From the NCBI GenBank assembly GCA_016297855.1, contig JAEDFW010000043.1, forward strand, positions 1-13,612: a DNA stretch of 13,612 bases, given 5' to 3'. The notes under the pieces were generated by a model that worked only from the letters and a program-made list of their open reading frames with translations, had not been told where the DNA came from and did not search any database. This document shows positions 1 through 6,515 of this stretch, in pieces; position 1 is the first letter of the stretch, and each line of letters begins with the position of its first letter. The translations under genes were made by a program, and so were the position numbers. The stretch is from Oscillospiraceae bacterium (GTDB lineage Bacteria; Bacillota; Clostridia; Oscillospirales; Oscillospiraceae).

Positions 1-54
1 GATGATATTGTTGAGACGAAAACAGCAATTCTGACAGGGGAGGTCTGCTTATGA
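1..54 (+). CDS. Possible 3' end of an upstream gene (partial)
   Basis: Frame 1 is open from the window edge to a TGA at 52-54 and would end in the residues DDIVETKTAILTGEVCL. The stop overlaps the ATG of the next gene as ATGA, the same junction used twice further down this operon, which suggests an upstream operon member. Another frame is also open from position 2 to a TGA at 32-34, so the assignment is not certain. The fragment is too short to identify. Confidence 0.35.
   Translation, partial: DDIVETKTAILTGEVCL
37..43 (+). promoter_or_regulatory. Ribosome binding site of the glycerol-1-phosphate dehydrogenase gene
   Basis: GGGGAGG lies 7 bases before the ATG at 51 and supports this start. 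No promoter is visible in the 50 bases available, so transcription probably begins outside the window. Confidence 0.7.
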
Positions 55-1364
55 TACAGGATTTGGGAGCCGGGCTCTGCAGCTGCGGCAAGATTCACGC
101 GGCTGCGATCAACGATGTGGCGGCAGAAAAAGGCGCAATACGGCGGCTGCCGGAATTCGCGGCGCGGTATGCGGCGAAAAAGCCCTTTGTGTTGGCGGAC
201 AGGAATACCTTTGCCGCCGCCGGGCAGATGGTGTGCGAAATTCTGGAGCAGGCCGGGCTGCCTTATGCAAAGTATGTGTTTGCCGACGCGCATCTGGAGC
301 CGAACGAGCAGGCAGTGGGCGCGGCGGTGATGCACTTTGATGCCGACTGCGATCTCATCATCGGGGTCGGCTCCGGCGTCATCAACGATATCGGCAAGAT
401 CCTCAGCAGTATCTCCGGGCGAAAATACATCATCGTCGCCACGGCACCGTCCATGGACGGCTATGCCAGCGCCACATCGTCGATGTCCTTGGACGGACTG
501 AAGGTGTCACTGCCGACGCGCTGCGCCGACGTGATCATCGGCGACGTGGATATTCTGAAAAATGCGCCGCTGCATATGCTCAAGTCCGGTCTGGGCGACA
601 TGCTGGCCAAATATGTCAGCATCGCCGAGTGGCGCATTGCACACATCATCACCGGCGAATATTACTGCGAGCGGGTCGCGCAGCTGATCCGCGACGCGCT
701 GAAGGCCTGCGTCGACCATGCCGAGGGCCTTTTGCAACGCGATGAGGCGGCGGTGCAGGCCGTGTTCGCAGGGCTTGTTACCGGCGGTGTGGCGATGGCG
801 TACGCGGGAGTGTCCCGGCCTGCCTCCGGCGTGGAGCACTATTTCTCCCACGTCTGGGATATGCGGGGACTGGAATTCGGCGCGCCGGTCGAACTGCACG
901 GCATCCAGTGTGCTATGGCGACGCTGAAGGCGGTGCAGCTCTACGAAGCGCTCAGACACATTCGGCCTGACGCGCAAAAAGCCGACGCTTATGTGGCGGC
1001 CTTTGACTATGAGCAATGGAAACAGCAGCTGCGAAACTTCCTGGGCAAAAGCGCCCAGACCATGATCGCGCTGGAGGAAAAAGAGGGAAAATACTGCAAA
1101 AAGACGCATCCGGCGCGCTTTGCAGTCATTCGGAACAACTGGGATGCGATCGTTCAGATTCTGGATGAAGAACTGCCTCCGGCGGCGGAATTGGAGAAGC
1201 TTCTGCATACGATTGGTATCCCTACAGATCTGAGCGCCATCGCGGTCGATCACGCTTGCGCGCAGATGACTTTCCGGGCGACAAAGGATATCCGGGATAA
1301 ATATGTGCTGTCCAGACTGGCTTGGGATCTCGGCGTTCTGGACGAACTGTGTGCGCTTTTATGA
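51..1364 (+). CDS. sn-glycerol-1-phosphate dehydrogenase family protein (AraM/EgsA type)
   Basis: Predicted cytoplasmic, metal-dependent, iron-containing-alcohol-dehydrogenase-fold enzyme that interconverts dihydroxyacetone phosphate and sn-glycerol 1-phosphate with NAD(P)H. What is seen: the dinucleotide-binding segment GVGSGVINDIGK (residues 105-116), the family motif TAPSMDGYAS (131-140), and three expected metal ligands, Asp183 in GLGDMLAK, His263 in GVEHYFSH and His283 in ELHG. At 437 residues it is somewhat longer than Bacillus AraM (about 394). The ATG follows a good ribosome binding site. It is followed after 13 bases by an FAD oxidoreductase and appears to lead a glycerol-phosphate operon. 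In Bacillus, AraM supplies glycerol 1-phosphate for archaeal-type glyceryl ethers through PcrB, but no prenyltransferase is seen here, so the product may be used differently. Family assignment is strong; the exact substrate is inferred and another polyol phosphate is possible. Confidence 0.9.
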   Translation: MIQDLGAGLCSCGKIHAAAINDVAAEKGAIRRLPEFAARYAAKKPFVLADRNTFAAAGQMVCEILEQAGLPYAKYVFADAHLEPNEQAVGAAVMHFDADCDLIIGVGSGVINDIGKILSSISGRKYIIVATAPSMDGYASATSSMSLDGLKVSLPTRCADVIIGDVDILKNAPLHMLKSGLGDMLAKYVSIAEWRIAHIITGEYYCERVAQLIRDALKACVDHAEGLLQRDEAAVQAVFAGLVTGGVAMAYAGVSRPASGVEHYFSHVWDMRGLEFGAPVELHGIQCAMATLKAVQLYEALRHIRPDAQKADAYVAAFDYEQWKQQLRNFLGKSAQTMIALEEKEGKYCKKTHPARFAVIRNNWDAIVQILDEELPPAAELEKLLHTIGIPTDLSAIAVDHACAQMTFRATKDIRDKYVLSRLAWDLGVLDELCALL

Positions 1365-1377
1365 CGGAGGTGCGGTT

Positions 1378-2811
1378 GTGAAATACGATGTTGCGATCAT
1401 CGGCGCCGGTGTCATCGGCGGTATGGCGGCGCGGGAGCTGTCGCGCTACCGGCTGAAGATCTGCCTGCTGGAACAAGAGAATGACGTGGCCATGGGCGCG
1501 TCCAAAGCCAACTCCGGCATTATCCACGGCGGCTACGACCCGGAGCCGGGCACGTTGAAAGCGCAGATGAACGCGCAGGGCGTGCCGCTTCTCTACGAGG
1601 CGGCGGCAGAGCTGCATGTGCCCTGCAAACAAAACGGCTCCTTCGTGTGTTCCTTCGGAAGCCCCGAAGAGGATGCGGCGGTGGAAGCGCTTCTGGAGCG
1701 CGGCCGGGCCAACGGCATTGACGGCCTGTCCATCCTGACGGGCGAGCAGGCGCGTGCACTGGAGCCGAACCTCTCACCGGAGGTCACAAAGGTTTTGAAC
1801 GTGCCCGGCGCGGGAATCATCTGCCCCTACGAATTGACCATTGCCGCCATCGGCAACGCGATGGATAACGGCGTGGAGCTGAAGCGGAATTTTCAGGTCT
1901 GCGCCATTGAAAAGCGGGAAACGTTTGTTCTGACGTCCTCTGCAGGCGAACGCGTGGAGGCCGGTTATCTTGTCAACTGCGCCGGCGGGTATGCGGACCG
2001 GATCGCGGCGATGGCCGGGGATGGATCTTTCACTATCCTTCCCCGGGCAGGCGAATACCTGCTTCTGGACAAGCAGGAGGGCGGGCGCGTTTCACGCACC
2101 ATGTTTCAGGTTCCCACCAAAGAGGGGAAGGGCGTTCTGGTCACGCCCACAGTGGACGGAAATCTGCTGACCGGTCCTACGGCTGGACTGGTTGCCGGAC
2201 CCGACAGCACACAGACCACGCAGGCCGGACTGGCAGCTGTGGCCCGGCTGGCAGCCAGAAGCGTGCCGTCGGTTGATTTCCGGAACGTCATAACGTCCTT
2301 CTGCGGCGTGCGCAGTTCCGAGCGGCATGGAGATTTCATCATTCAGGCGTCGGAGCAAATGCCGGGACTGATCCATGCCGCAGCCATTGACTCACCGGGT
2401 CTGACTTCCTGCGTGGCAATTGCAAAACGAATCGTGGAACTCCTGCAGAGCCAAGGCCTGACGATGACGGCAAACGAAGATTGGGACGGACGCCGCGAGG
2501 ATCCCCATAAATTCCGGCACATGACGCAGAACGAGCAGAACGCCTTTATTCAGTCACACCCGGCCTACGGGAAAATCGTATGTCGCTGTGAGACCGTCAG
2601 CGAGGGAGAAATGCGCGAGGCCATCCGCCGCAATCCGCCGGCGTGGGATCTCGACGGTGTCAAGCGCCGCACGCGGGGCGGCATGGGACGCTGCCAGGGC
2701 GGCTTCTGTTCGCCGTATGTAATGAAGCTCATTGCGCAGGAGCGGGGCATTGCCATGGAAGAAGTCACAAAATGCGGCCCCGGCTCCGAGCCGCTGCTGG
2801 GGCGGCTTTGA
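1378..2811 (+). CDS. FAD-dependent oxidoreductase, GlpA/LhgO-like, with C-terminal BFD-type [2Fe-2S] domain
   Basis: Predicted flavoprotein dehydrogenase of the DadA/GlpA superfamily, 477 residues. The GTG start at 1378 follows GGAGG at 1366-1370, and the FAD-binding fold begins at once (VAIIGAGVIGG, residues 5-15). The stretch after it, with GASKANSGIIHGGYDPEPG, is typical of the clostridial glycerol-3-phosphate dehydrogenase and L-2-hydroxyglutarate oxidase branch. The C-terminus carries a BFD-like module with four cysteines in the pattern CxC (402, 404) and CxxxxC (439, 444), expected to hold a [2Fe-2S] cluster. Such proteins normally occur with a second FAD/NAD oxidoreductase and a DUF1667 protein, exactly the next two genes, and probably pass electrons from a 2-hydroxyacid or glycerol-3-phosphate-like substrate through Fe-S centres. 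The trio resembles a soluble counterpart of GlpABC. The substrate is inferred from the neighbouring glycerol-1-phosphate dehydrogenase; L-2-hydroxyglutarate or another substrate cannot be excluded. Confidence 0.85.
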   Translation: MKYDVAIIGAGVIGGMAARELSRYRLKICLLEQENDVAMGASKANSGIIHGGYDPEPGTLKAQMNAQGVPLLYEAAAELHVPCKQNGSFVCSFGSPEEDAAVEALLERGRANGIDGLSILTGEQARALEPNLSPEVTKVLNVPGAGIICPYELTIAAIGNAMDNGVELKRNFQVCAIEKRETFVLTSSAGERVEAGYLVNCAGGYADRIAAMAGDGSFTILPRAGEYLLLDKQEGGRVSRTMFQVPTKEGKGVLVTPTVDGNLLTGPTAGLVAGPDSTQTTQAGLAAVARLAARSVPSVDFRNVITSFCGVRSSERHGDFIIQASEQMPGLIHAAAIDSPGLTSCVAIAKRIVELLQSQGLTMTANEDWDGRREDPHKFRHMTQNEQNAFIQSHPAYGKIVCRCETVSEGEMREAIRRNPPAWDLDGVKRRTRGGMGRCQGGFCSPYVMKLIAQERGIAMEEVTKCGPGSEPLLGRL

Positions 2812-2825
2812 AGGGGGAACACGTC

Positions 2826-4073
2826 ATGACGCATGACATTGTGATTATAGGCGGAGGTCCTGCCGGTATGGCGGCAGCCGTGGCGGCGTATGACGCCGGC
2901 TGCACCGATGTGCTCATCCTGGACCGGGAACCGGAACTGGGAGGCATTCTGCGCCAGTGCATCCACGCAGGCTTCGGCCTGCACAAGCTGGGCCGGGAAC
3001 TGACAGGCCCTGAATATGCGGACGTTTACAGGCGGGAGGTTCTCAAACGCGGCATCCCGGCGCTGTATGAGACGACTGTTACAGCAGTTTCTCCCGACAA
3101 GGTGGTCACGATCCGGAACCGGGACGGCATCCAGACGATACAGGCCAAGGCCGTGATTCTGGCGATGGGCTGCCGGGAACGCAGCCGCGGTGCCCTGAAT
3201 ATTCCGGGCACCCGTCCCGCAGGCATCTACAGCGCGGGTACTGCGCAGAAGCTGATCAACTGTGAAGGTTACATGGTCGGCAAGCGTGTTGTCATCCTTG
3301 GCTCGGGTGACATCGGCCTCATCATGGCCCGCCGCCTGAGTCTGGAAGGGGCGAAGGTGGAGGCAGTCTGCGAACTGCTGCCCTATTCCGGCGGCCTGAC
3401 GCGCAATATCGTGCAGTGCCTGGAGGACTTCGATATTCCGCTGCATCTGAGTACTACCGTCTGTGAGATCCACGGAAAAAAGCGGGTGGAAGGTGTGACC
3501 ATTGCCCGGGTGGACGAGAAAAGGCAGCCCATAGAGCAGACGAGGCGGTACATTCCCTGCGATACGCTGCTGCTGTCGGTGGGCCTGATTCCTGAGAACG
3601 AGCTGACCCGGGCTGCAGGGATCCCCATGGACCCGGTGACGAACGGCGCGTTGGTGGACGAGCGCTGCCAGACCAGAATGCCCGGCATCTTCGCCTGCGG
3701 CAACGTGCTGCAGGTGCACGATCTGGTGGACTACGTCTCCGACGAGGCCGAGCGTGCCGGACGGGGCGCGGCTGCCTATGTGCAGGAGCGGAGTGCATCG
3801 GCACGCTGCGTGGCCGCCAAACCGGGATTCGGCGTGCGCTATGTGCTGCCCCAGTGCATCCATACGGATGCAAACGAGGACGTTTCCCTGTTTTTGCGGG
3901 TGACACAGCCCTTTGGAAACGTGAAACTCACGGTTCGCTCCGGCGATGCGGTGCTGGCTGAAGGAAAGCGGCTGCGCGCCGCTCCGGGCGAGATGGAAAA
4001 GCTGACCATCCCTGCCGCGCTGCTGCAAACTGTGACGCAGGATATCACGGTATCGTTGGAGGTGCTTGCATGA
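2826..4073 (+). CDS. NAD(P)/FAD-dependent oxidoreductase (partner of the GlpA-like dehydrogenase)
   Basis: Pyridine-nucleotide-disulfide-oxidoreductase-like flavoprotein of 415 residues with two Rossmann folds. FAD site: IIGGGPAGMAAA near residues 7-18. Second nucleotide site: VVILGSGDIGL around Gly159, Gly161 and Gly164. A late FAD-contact motif, GIFACGNV, is near 287-294. The segment RQCIHAGFGLHKLGRELTG (residues 43-61) is characteristic of the oxidoreductase that accompanies GlpA-like dehydrogenases in Firmicutes; similar alpha subunits occur in opine and hydrogen-cyanide-forming dehydrogenases. The ATG at 2826 follows AAGGGGG at 2811-2817, 14 bases after the previous stop, and is chosen over upstream in-frame starts that lie inside the preceding gene. 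Its stop overlaps the next start (ATGA, 4070-4073). The likely role is electron transfer between the flavin/Fe-S partner and NAD(P). There is no CxxxxC redox-active disulfide at the first FAD domain, so it is probably not a true disulfide reductase. Confidence 0.85.
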   Translation: MTHDIVIIGGGPAGMAAAVAAYDAGCTDVLILDREPELGGILRQCIHAGFGLHKLGRELTGPEYADVYRREVLKRGIPALYETTVTAVSPDKVVTIRNRDGIQTIQAKAVILAMGCRERSRGALNIPGTRPAGIYSAGTAQKLINCEGYMVGKRVVILGSGDIGLIMARRLSLEGAKVEAVCELLPYSGGLTRNIVQCLEDFDIPLHLSTTVCEIHGKKRVEGVTIARVDEKRQPIEQTRRYIPCDTLLLSVGLIPENELTRAAGIPMDPVTNGALVDERCQTRMPGIFACGNVLQVHDLVDYVSDEAERAGRGAAAYVQERSASARCVAAKPGFGVRYVLPQCIHTDANEDVSLFLRVTQPFGNVKLTVRSGDAVLAEGKRLRAAPGEMEKLTIPAALLQTVTQDITVSLEVLA

Positions 4074-4417
4074 AACGAACCATTACCTGTATCGTGTGCC
4101 CGAGAGGCTGCACCATGAGCGCCGAGATGAAGGACGGGACCATTACGGTTACCGGCAATTCCTGCCCCCGGGGAGAAAAGCATGCCATCAGTGAATGCAC
4201 CAATCCCGTGCGGACGCTGACCTCCACGGTTCGGGTCTGCAACCGGGAAGACGTCATGGTTCCGGTGAAATCCGCCGCGCCGGTGCCCAAAGAAAAGATG
4301 ATGCAGATCATGACCCGGATCCGTTCAGCCTGCGTGGCCGCTCCGGTAAACATCGGCGATGTGATCGTGCCGGACGTCTGCGGCACCGAGATGATTGCGA
4401 CAAAGGAGATCCGATGA
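4070..4417 (+). CDS. DUF1667 family protein with [4Fe-4S]-like cysteine motif
   Basis: Small soluble protein of 115 residues belonging to DUF1667, a family found next to GlpA-like FAD oxidoreductases. Near the N-terminus it has CIVCPRGC (Cys7, Cys10, Cys14) followed by Cys32 in NSCPRG. This CxxCxxxC...C spacing resembles the N-terminal [4Fe-4S] motif of molybdopterin oxidoreductases, which suggests that it carries an electron-transfer cluster. Further cysteines occur in the SECT, RVCN, SACV and DVCG segments. The start codon overlaps the previous stop, and the stop overlaps the next start (ATGATG at 4414-4419), so translational coupling along the operon is likely. The function is not established for the family. 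The proposed role, an Fe-S electron carrier in a three-protein dehydrogenase, is inference from the motif and the constant neighbourhood. Confidence 0.85.
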   Translation: MKRTITCIVCPRGCTMSAEMKDGTITVTGNSCPRGEKHAISECTNPVRTLTSTVRVCNREDVMVPVKSAAPVPKEKMMQIMTRIRSACVAAPVNIGDVIVPDVCGTEMIATKEIR

Positions 4418-5223
4418 TGGATAAAACAGAACTTCTGCGCAGCATCCGGCTGTATCTGTTTGATATGGACGGCACGCTGTATCTGGGTAACCGGCTCTAC
4501 AGCTTTACCATAGAGCTGCTGCAAACGCTGAAGCAAACCGGGCGGCGCTATCTGTTTATGACGAACAACTCCTCGAAAAGCGTGGAGGATTATATCAAAA
4601 AGCTGGACACGCTGGGTATTCAGGCAGACCGGGAGGACTTCATTACATCCTCTCAGGCGACCGCCTATTACCTGAAGAAGGAGCACCCCGGCAAGCGGCT
4701 CTATGTCTGCGGAACGCAGTCTTTGAAGCGGGAATTGAAGCGCGAAGGCTTTTCCGTGACCGAAAATGTGGACGAGACGGACGTGATCGTCATGGGCTTT
4801 GACACGGAACTGACCTTTCAGAAGCTGCGCGACGTCAGTTATCTGTTGCTGAGCCGCGAATCCATCCCCTATATCGCCACCAATCCGGACTATGTCTGCC
4901 CCACGGAGTTCGGTGCCGTGCCGGACTGCGGCAGCGTCTGCGACATGATCTTCAACGCCACGGGCAAGCGCCCGGTGGTCATCGGCAAACCAAGCCCGCT
5001 CATGCCGCAGCTGGCCATGGAGCAGTGGGGCTATGGCAAGGAGGAAACGGCGGTGGTGGGTGACCGGATCTATACCGACGTGAAATCCGGCCTCAACGCC
5101 GGGATCACCGGCATCCTTGTCATGAGCGGCGAGACCACGCCGGAGATTCTGGCGGCTTCGGCAGACAAGCCTCATCTGGTTCTGAAGGACGCCGGAGAGA
5201 TTCTCGCAGCGCTCCGGGCATAA
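4414..5223 (+). CDS. HAD superfamily IIA phosphatase (NagD/AraL type)
   Basis: Predicted Mg-dependent sugar-phosphate or glycerol-phosphate phosphatase of 269 residues, about the usual length for the NagD/p-nitrophenylphosphatase group. Motif I is LFDMDGTLY with nucleophile Asp17 and acid/base Asp19. Motif II is MTNNSS near residues 49-54. Motif III Lys192 lies in IGKPSP, and motif IV is GDRIYTD with Asp217 and Asp222. The large C2-type cap lies between motifs II and III. The ribosome binding site AAAGGAG (4402-4408) can serve the ATG at 4414 or the adjacent one at 4417; 4414 is given because it forms the ATGA overlap. In Bacillus subtilis the related phosphatase AraL is encoded directly beside AraM, the glycerol-1-phosphate dehydrogenase, and the same pairing within one operon here suggests a phosphate ester made or tolerated by the pathway as substrate. 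The actual substrate is unknown. Confidence 0.88.
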   Translation: MMDKTELLRSIRLYLFDMDGTLYLGNRLYSFTIELLQTLKQTGRRYLFMTNNSSKSVEDYIKKLDTLGIQADREDFITSSQATAYYLKKEHPGKRLYVCGTQSLKRELKREGFSVTENVDETDVIVMGFDTELTFQKLRDVSYLLLSRESIPYIATNPDYVCPTEFGAVPDCGSVCDMIFNATGKRPVVIGKPSPLMPQLAMEQWGYGKEETAVVGDRIYTDVKSGLNAGITGILVMSGETTPEILAASADKPHLVLKDAGEILAALRA

Positions 5224-5257
5224 TTGCACCCGGATGCGCGGCATTGAAACTGCGCAT

Positions 5258-5298
5258 AAAAACGCCCCGTCAGCGTATATGGGTTACGCTGACGGGGC
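5258..5298 (-). terminator. Rho-independent terminator between convergent genes
   Basis: A perfect 14-bp stem (5264-5277 with 5285-5298) encloses a 7-base loop. On the minus strand it is followed by a run of five T (5258-5262), so it best terminates the secreted-protein gene. On the plus strand only a weak AGTATTGT follows, but the hairpin may also help end the plus-strand operon that stops at 5223. Confidence 0.85.
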
Positions 5299-5325
5299 AG
5301 TATTGTAGGAAGAGGCCTTGCAAAG

Positions 5326-6387
5326 TCAGTCGAAGCGCGTCGTTTCGCGCAGCAGTGTGAGCGTCGCACCCTGCTGCAGAAGCTGGCTGATCTGCGCGGA
5401 AGCGTCAGCGCCGAGTACGACAAACTGCGTCTGTCCCGGCACGGGCGAGACCGTTTCTGCCGGCATATCGGGCGAAAAGACGCAGTAGCCACTGAGCGTT
5501 TCATCCGCTTCCGCAGCCAGCGCCAGCACGGTCTTCCGCTGCAGCACGCGGTAAAGCGCCTCATTCGCCGCGTCCAGCGCCGCGCCCACATCTGCTGCGT
5601 CCGGTTCTGCCCGCACGCCCAGCATATGACCCGAGAGATACAGCGCGCGCACCAGCGCCCGGTTTTCCTCGATTTCGCGTTCGGTGAGGAAGAACGCCGC
5701 GCGCAGCTGCTGCGCGTTCAGCGTATCGGCGGCAGCCTGCATTCCGCTCGCGTCCGTAATGGCGAGACAGCACACCGCCGGCTCGGCGGCGGGAGGCTCT
5801 TGTGTTGTTGGACCGGCCGGCGGATCCGGACGGTCGGTGGAAACCGGCGGCGCTGACGAGTCCGGCTGCTCCAGCTGCGCGATGCGGTAGGCGATGAGGT
5901 TTTCGGCCTTCTCAATAAACAAAGAATCCTCGTAGACCTGATTGCCGTTGCTGAAGCGCAGCACCGTGTAGCCACCCGCGCTTGTGAGCATCGAGGTACT
6001 CAGGCCGAAATGCGACGCGCAGAGGCTCAGCGGTACATACAGAATGCCGCCGCGATAGCTTACCGAGACGCTGGAAGTTTTGCCGTTTTCATCCTGTACC
6101 GTCTCGGCGGCGAGGTCAAAAACGAGGCGCGCGCCGCGCGTAAAGAGCACGAAGGTCTGTTCCTCGGCGTTATACGCCGAGGATACGCCGCCCGGCGCAG
6201 CGTCAAATACCGTGTACGGTACATAAAGACCGCCGGACGAGTAATACGGCGCGACGCCTGTGAGTGTGAGAGGGATGGTGTCGTTCACAGCGACGAAAAA
6301 TACGTCTTCCGTCGCCGCAGCACCCGGAATCAGTGCCAGCAGCACGATGAGCGCGAGAACCAGCGCGAGGATCGTTCTGCATTTCAT
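5326..6387 (-). CDS. Secreted protein: copper-amine-oxidase-N-like domain plus degenerate NodB-like domain
   Basis: Extracytoplasmic protein of 353 residues. The ATG at 6387 is chosen because GGGAGG (6396-6401) precedes it by 8 bases and a signal peptide follows immediately (basic MKCR, a hydrophobic core to about residue 20, PGAAA at 21-25). Residues about 27-150 resemble the copper-amine-oxidase N-terminal fold common in clostridial surface proteins, with recurring segments such as GGLYVPYTVF and GGILYVPLSL. A Pro/Thr-rich linker occupies about 174-204. Residues 205-350 resemble a polysaccharide deacetylase (NodB) fold: AVCCLAITDASG in place of the TFDDGP strand, then AAFFLTEREIEENRALVRAL and SGHMLGVRAEPD. 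Only one Asp of the usual DD (Asp212) remains, the HxxxH metal ligands are replaced (VRAEPD), and no RPPYG is present, so it is probably not an active deacetylase. A role in binding cell-wall glycans is possible but unproven. It is divergent from the dCMP deaminase gene. Confidence 0.75.
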   Translation of the reverse strand: MKCRTILALVLALIVLLALIPGAAATEDVFFVAVNDTIPLTLTGVAPYYSSGGLYVPYTVFDAAPGGVSSAYNAEEQTFVLFTRGARLVFDLAAETVQDENGKTSSVSVSYRGGILYVPLSLCASHFGLSTSMLTSAGGYTVLRFSNGNQVYEDSLFIEKAENLIAYRIAQLEQPDSSAPPVSTDRPDPPAGPTTQEPPAAEPAVCCLAITDASGMQAAADTLNAQQLRAAFFLTEREIEENRALVRALYLSGHMLGVRAEPDAADVGAALDAANEALYRVLQRKTVLALAAEADETLSGYCVFSPDMPAETVSPVPGQTQFVVLGADASAQISQLLQQGATLTLLRETTRFD

Positions 6388-6395
6388 GCGCGTCG

Positions 6396-6401
6396 CCTCC
6401 C
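6396..6401 (-). promoter_or_regulatory. Ribosome binding site deciding the start of the secreted-protein gene
   Basis: GGGAGG on the minus strand, 8 bases upstream of the ATG at 6387. A longer reading frame extends to 6501, but it would run back through the promoter and has no hydrophobic N-terminus, so the shorter start is preferred. Confidence 0.7.
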
Positions 6402-6427
6402 GTCGTAATATGGAATCAGATGCAAAA

Positions 6428-6456
6428 AGTATAGCACAATCGCGCCCCGGCGGCAA
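6428..6456 (-). promoter_or_regulatory. Sigma-A-type promoter of the secreted-protein gene
   Basis: On the minus strand: -35 TTGCCG (6451-6456), a 17-bp spacer, and an extended -10 TGC-TATACT (hexamer 6428-6433). Predicted transcription starts near 6421, giving a leader of about 34 bases. Confidence 0.7.
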
Positions 6457-6472
6457 GCAAAATCGGTTGCCG
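6451..6472. repeat. Inverted repeat between divergent promoters
   Basis: CGGCAA (6451-6456), 10 bases, then TTGCCG (6467-6472). The two arms are the -35 elements of the two divergent promoters, arranged back to back. It may be coincidence of promoter consensus or a shared control site. Confidence 0.6.
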
Positions 6473-6495
6473 GATTCTGGAATGCGTGTTATACT
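6467..6495 (+). promoter_or_regulatory. Sigma-A-type promoter of the dCMP deaminase gene
   Basis: -35 TTGCCG (6467-6472), a 17-bp spacer, and an extended -10 TGT-TATACT (hexamer 6490-6495). The predicted start near 6502 falls at the beginning of the AAAGGAGG ribosome binding site (6501-6508), so the leader would be only about 14 bases. Confidence 0.7.
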
Positions 6496-6515
6496 TGACA
6501 AAAGGAGGCGCAGAT

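Noticed and set aside
1303..1377. Upstream in-frame start for the GlpA-like gene
   Set aside because: It lies inside the preceding gene; the GTG at 1378 has a ribosome binding site and the Rossmann motif begins right after it.
2643..2825. Upstream in-frame start for the second FAD oxidoreductase
   Set aside because: The extension overlaps the [2Fe-2S] domain of the previous gene in another frame; the ATG at 2826 has its own ribosome binding site and leads directly into the FAD motif.
2565..5244. Two long open frames on the minus strand (2565-4028 and 4045-5244)
   Set aside because: They lie antisense to well-supported flavoprotein, DUF1667 and HAD genes, have no family motifs and are rich in His/Arg/Gln in the way of GC-driven shadow frames.
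6495..6500. TTGACA as a perfect -35 element
   Set aside because: It overlaps the last base of the -10 of the better promoter, and a matching -10 would fall inside the dCMP deaminase coding region.
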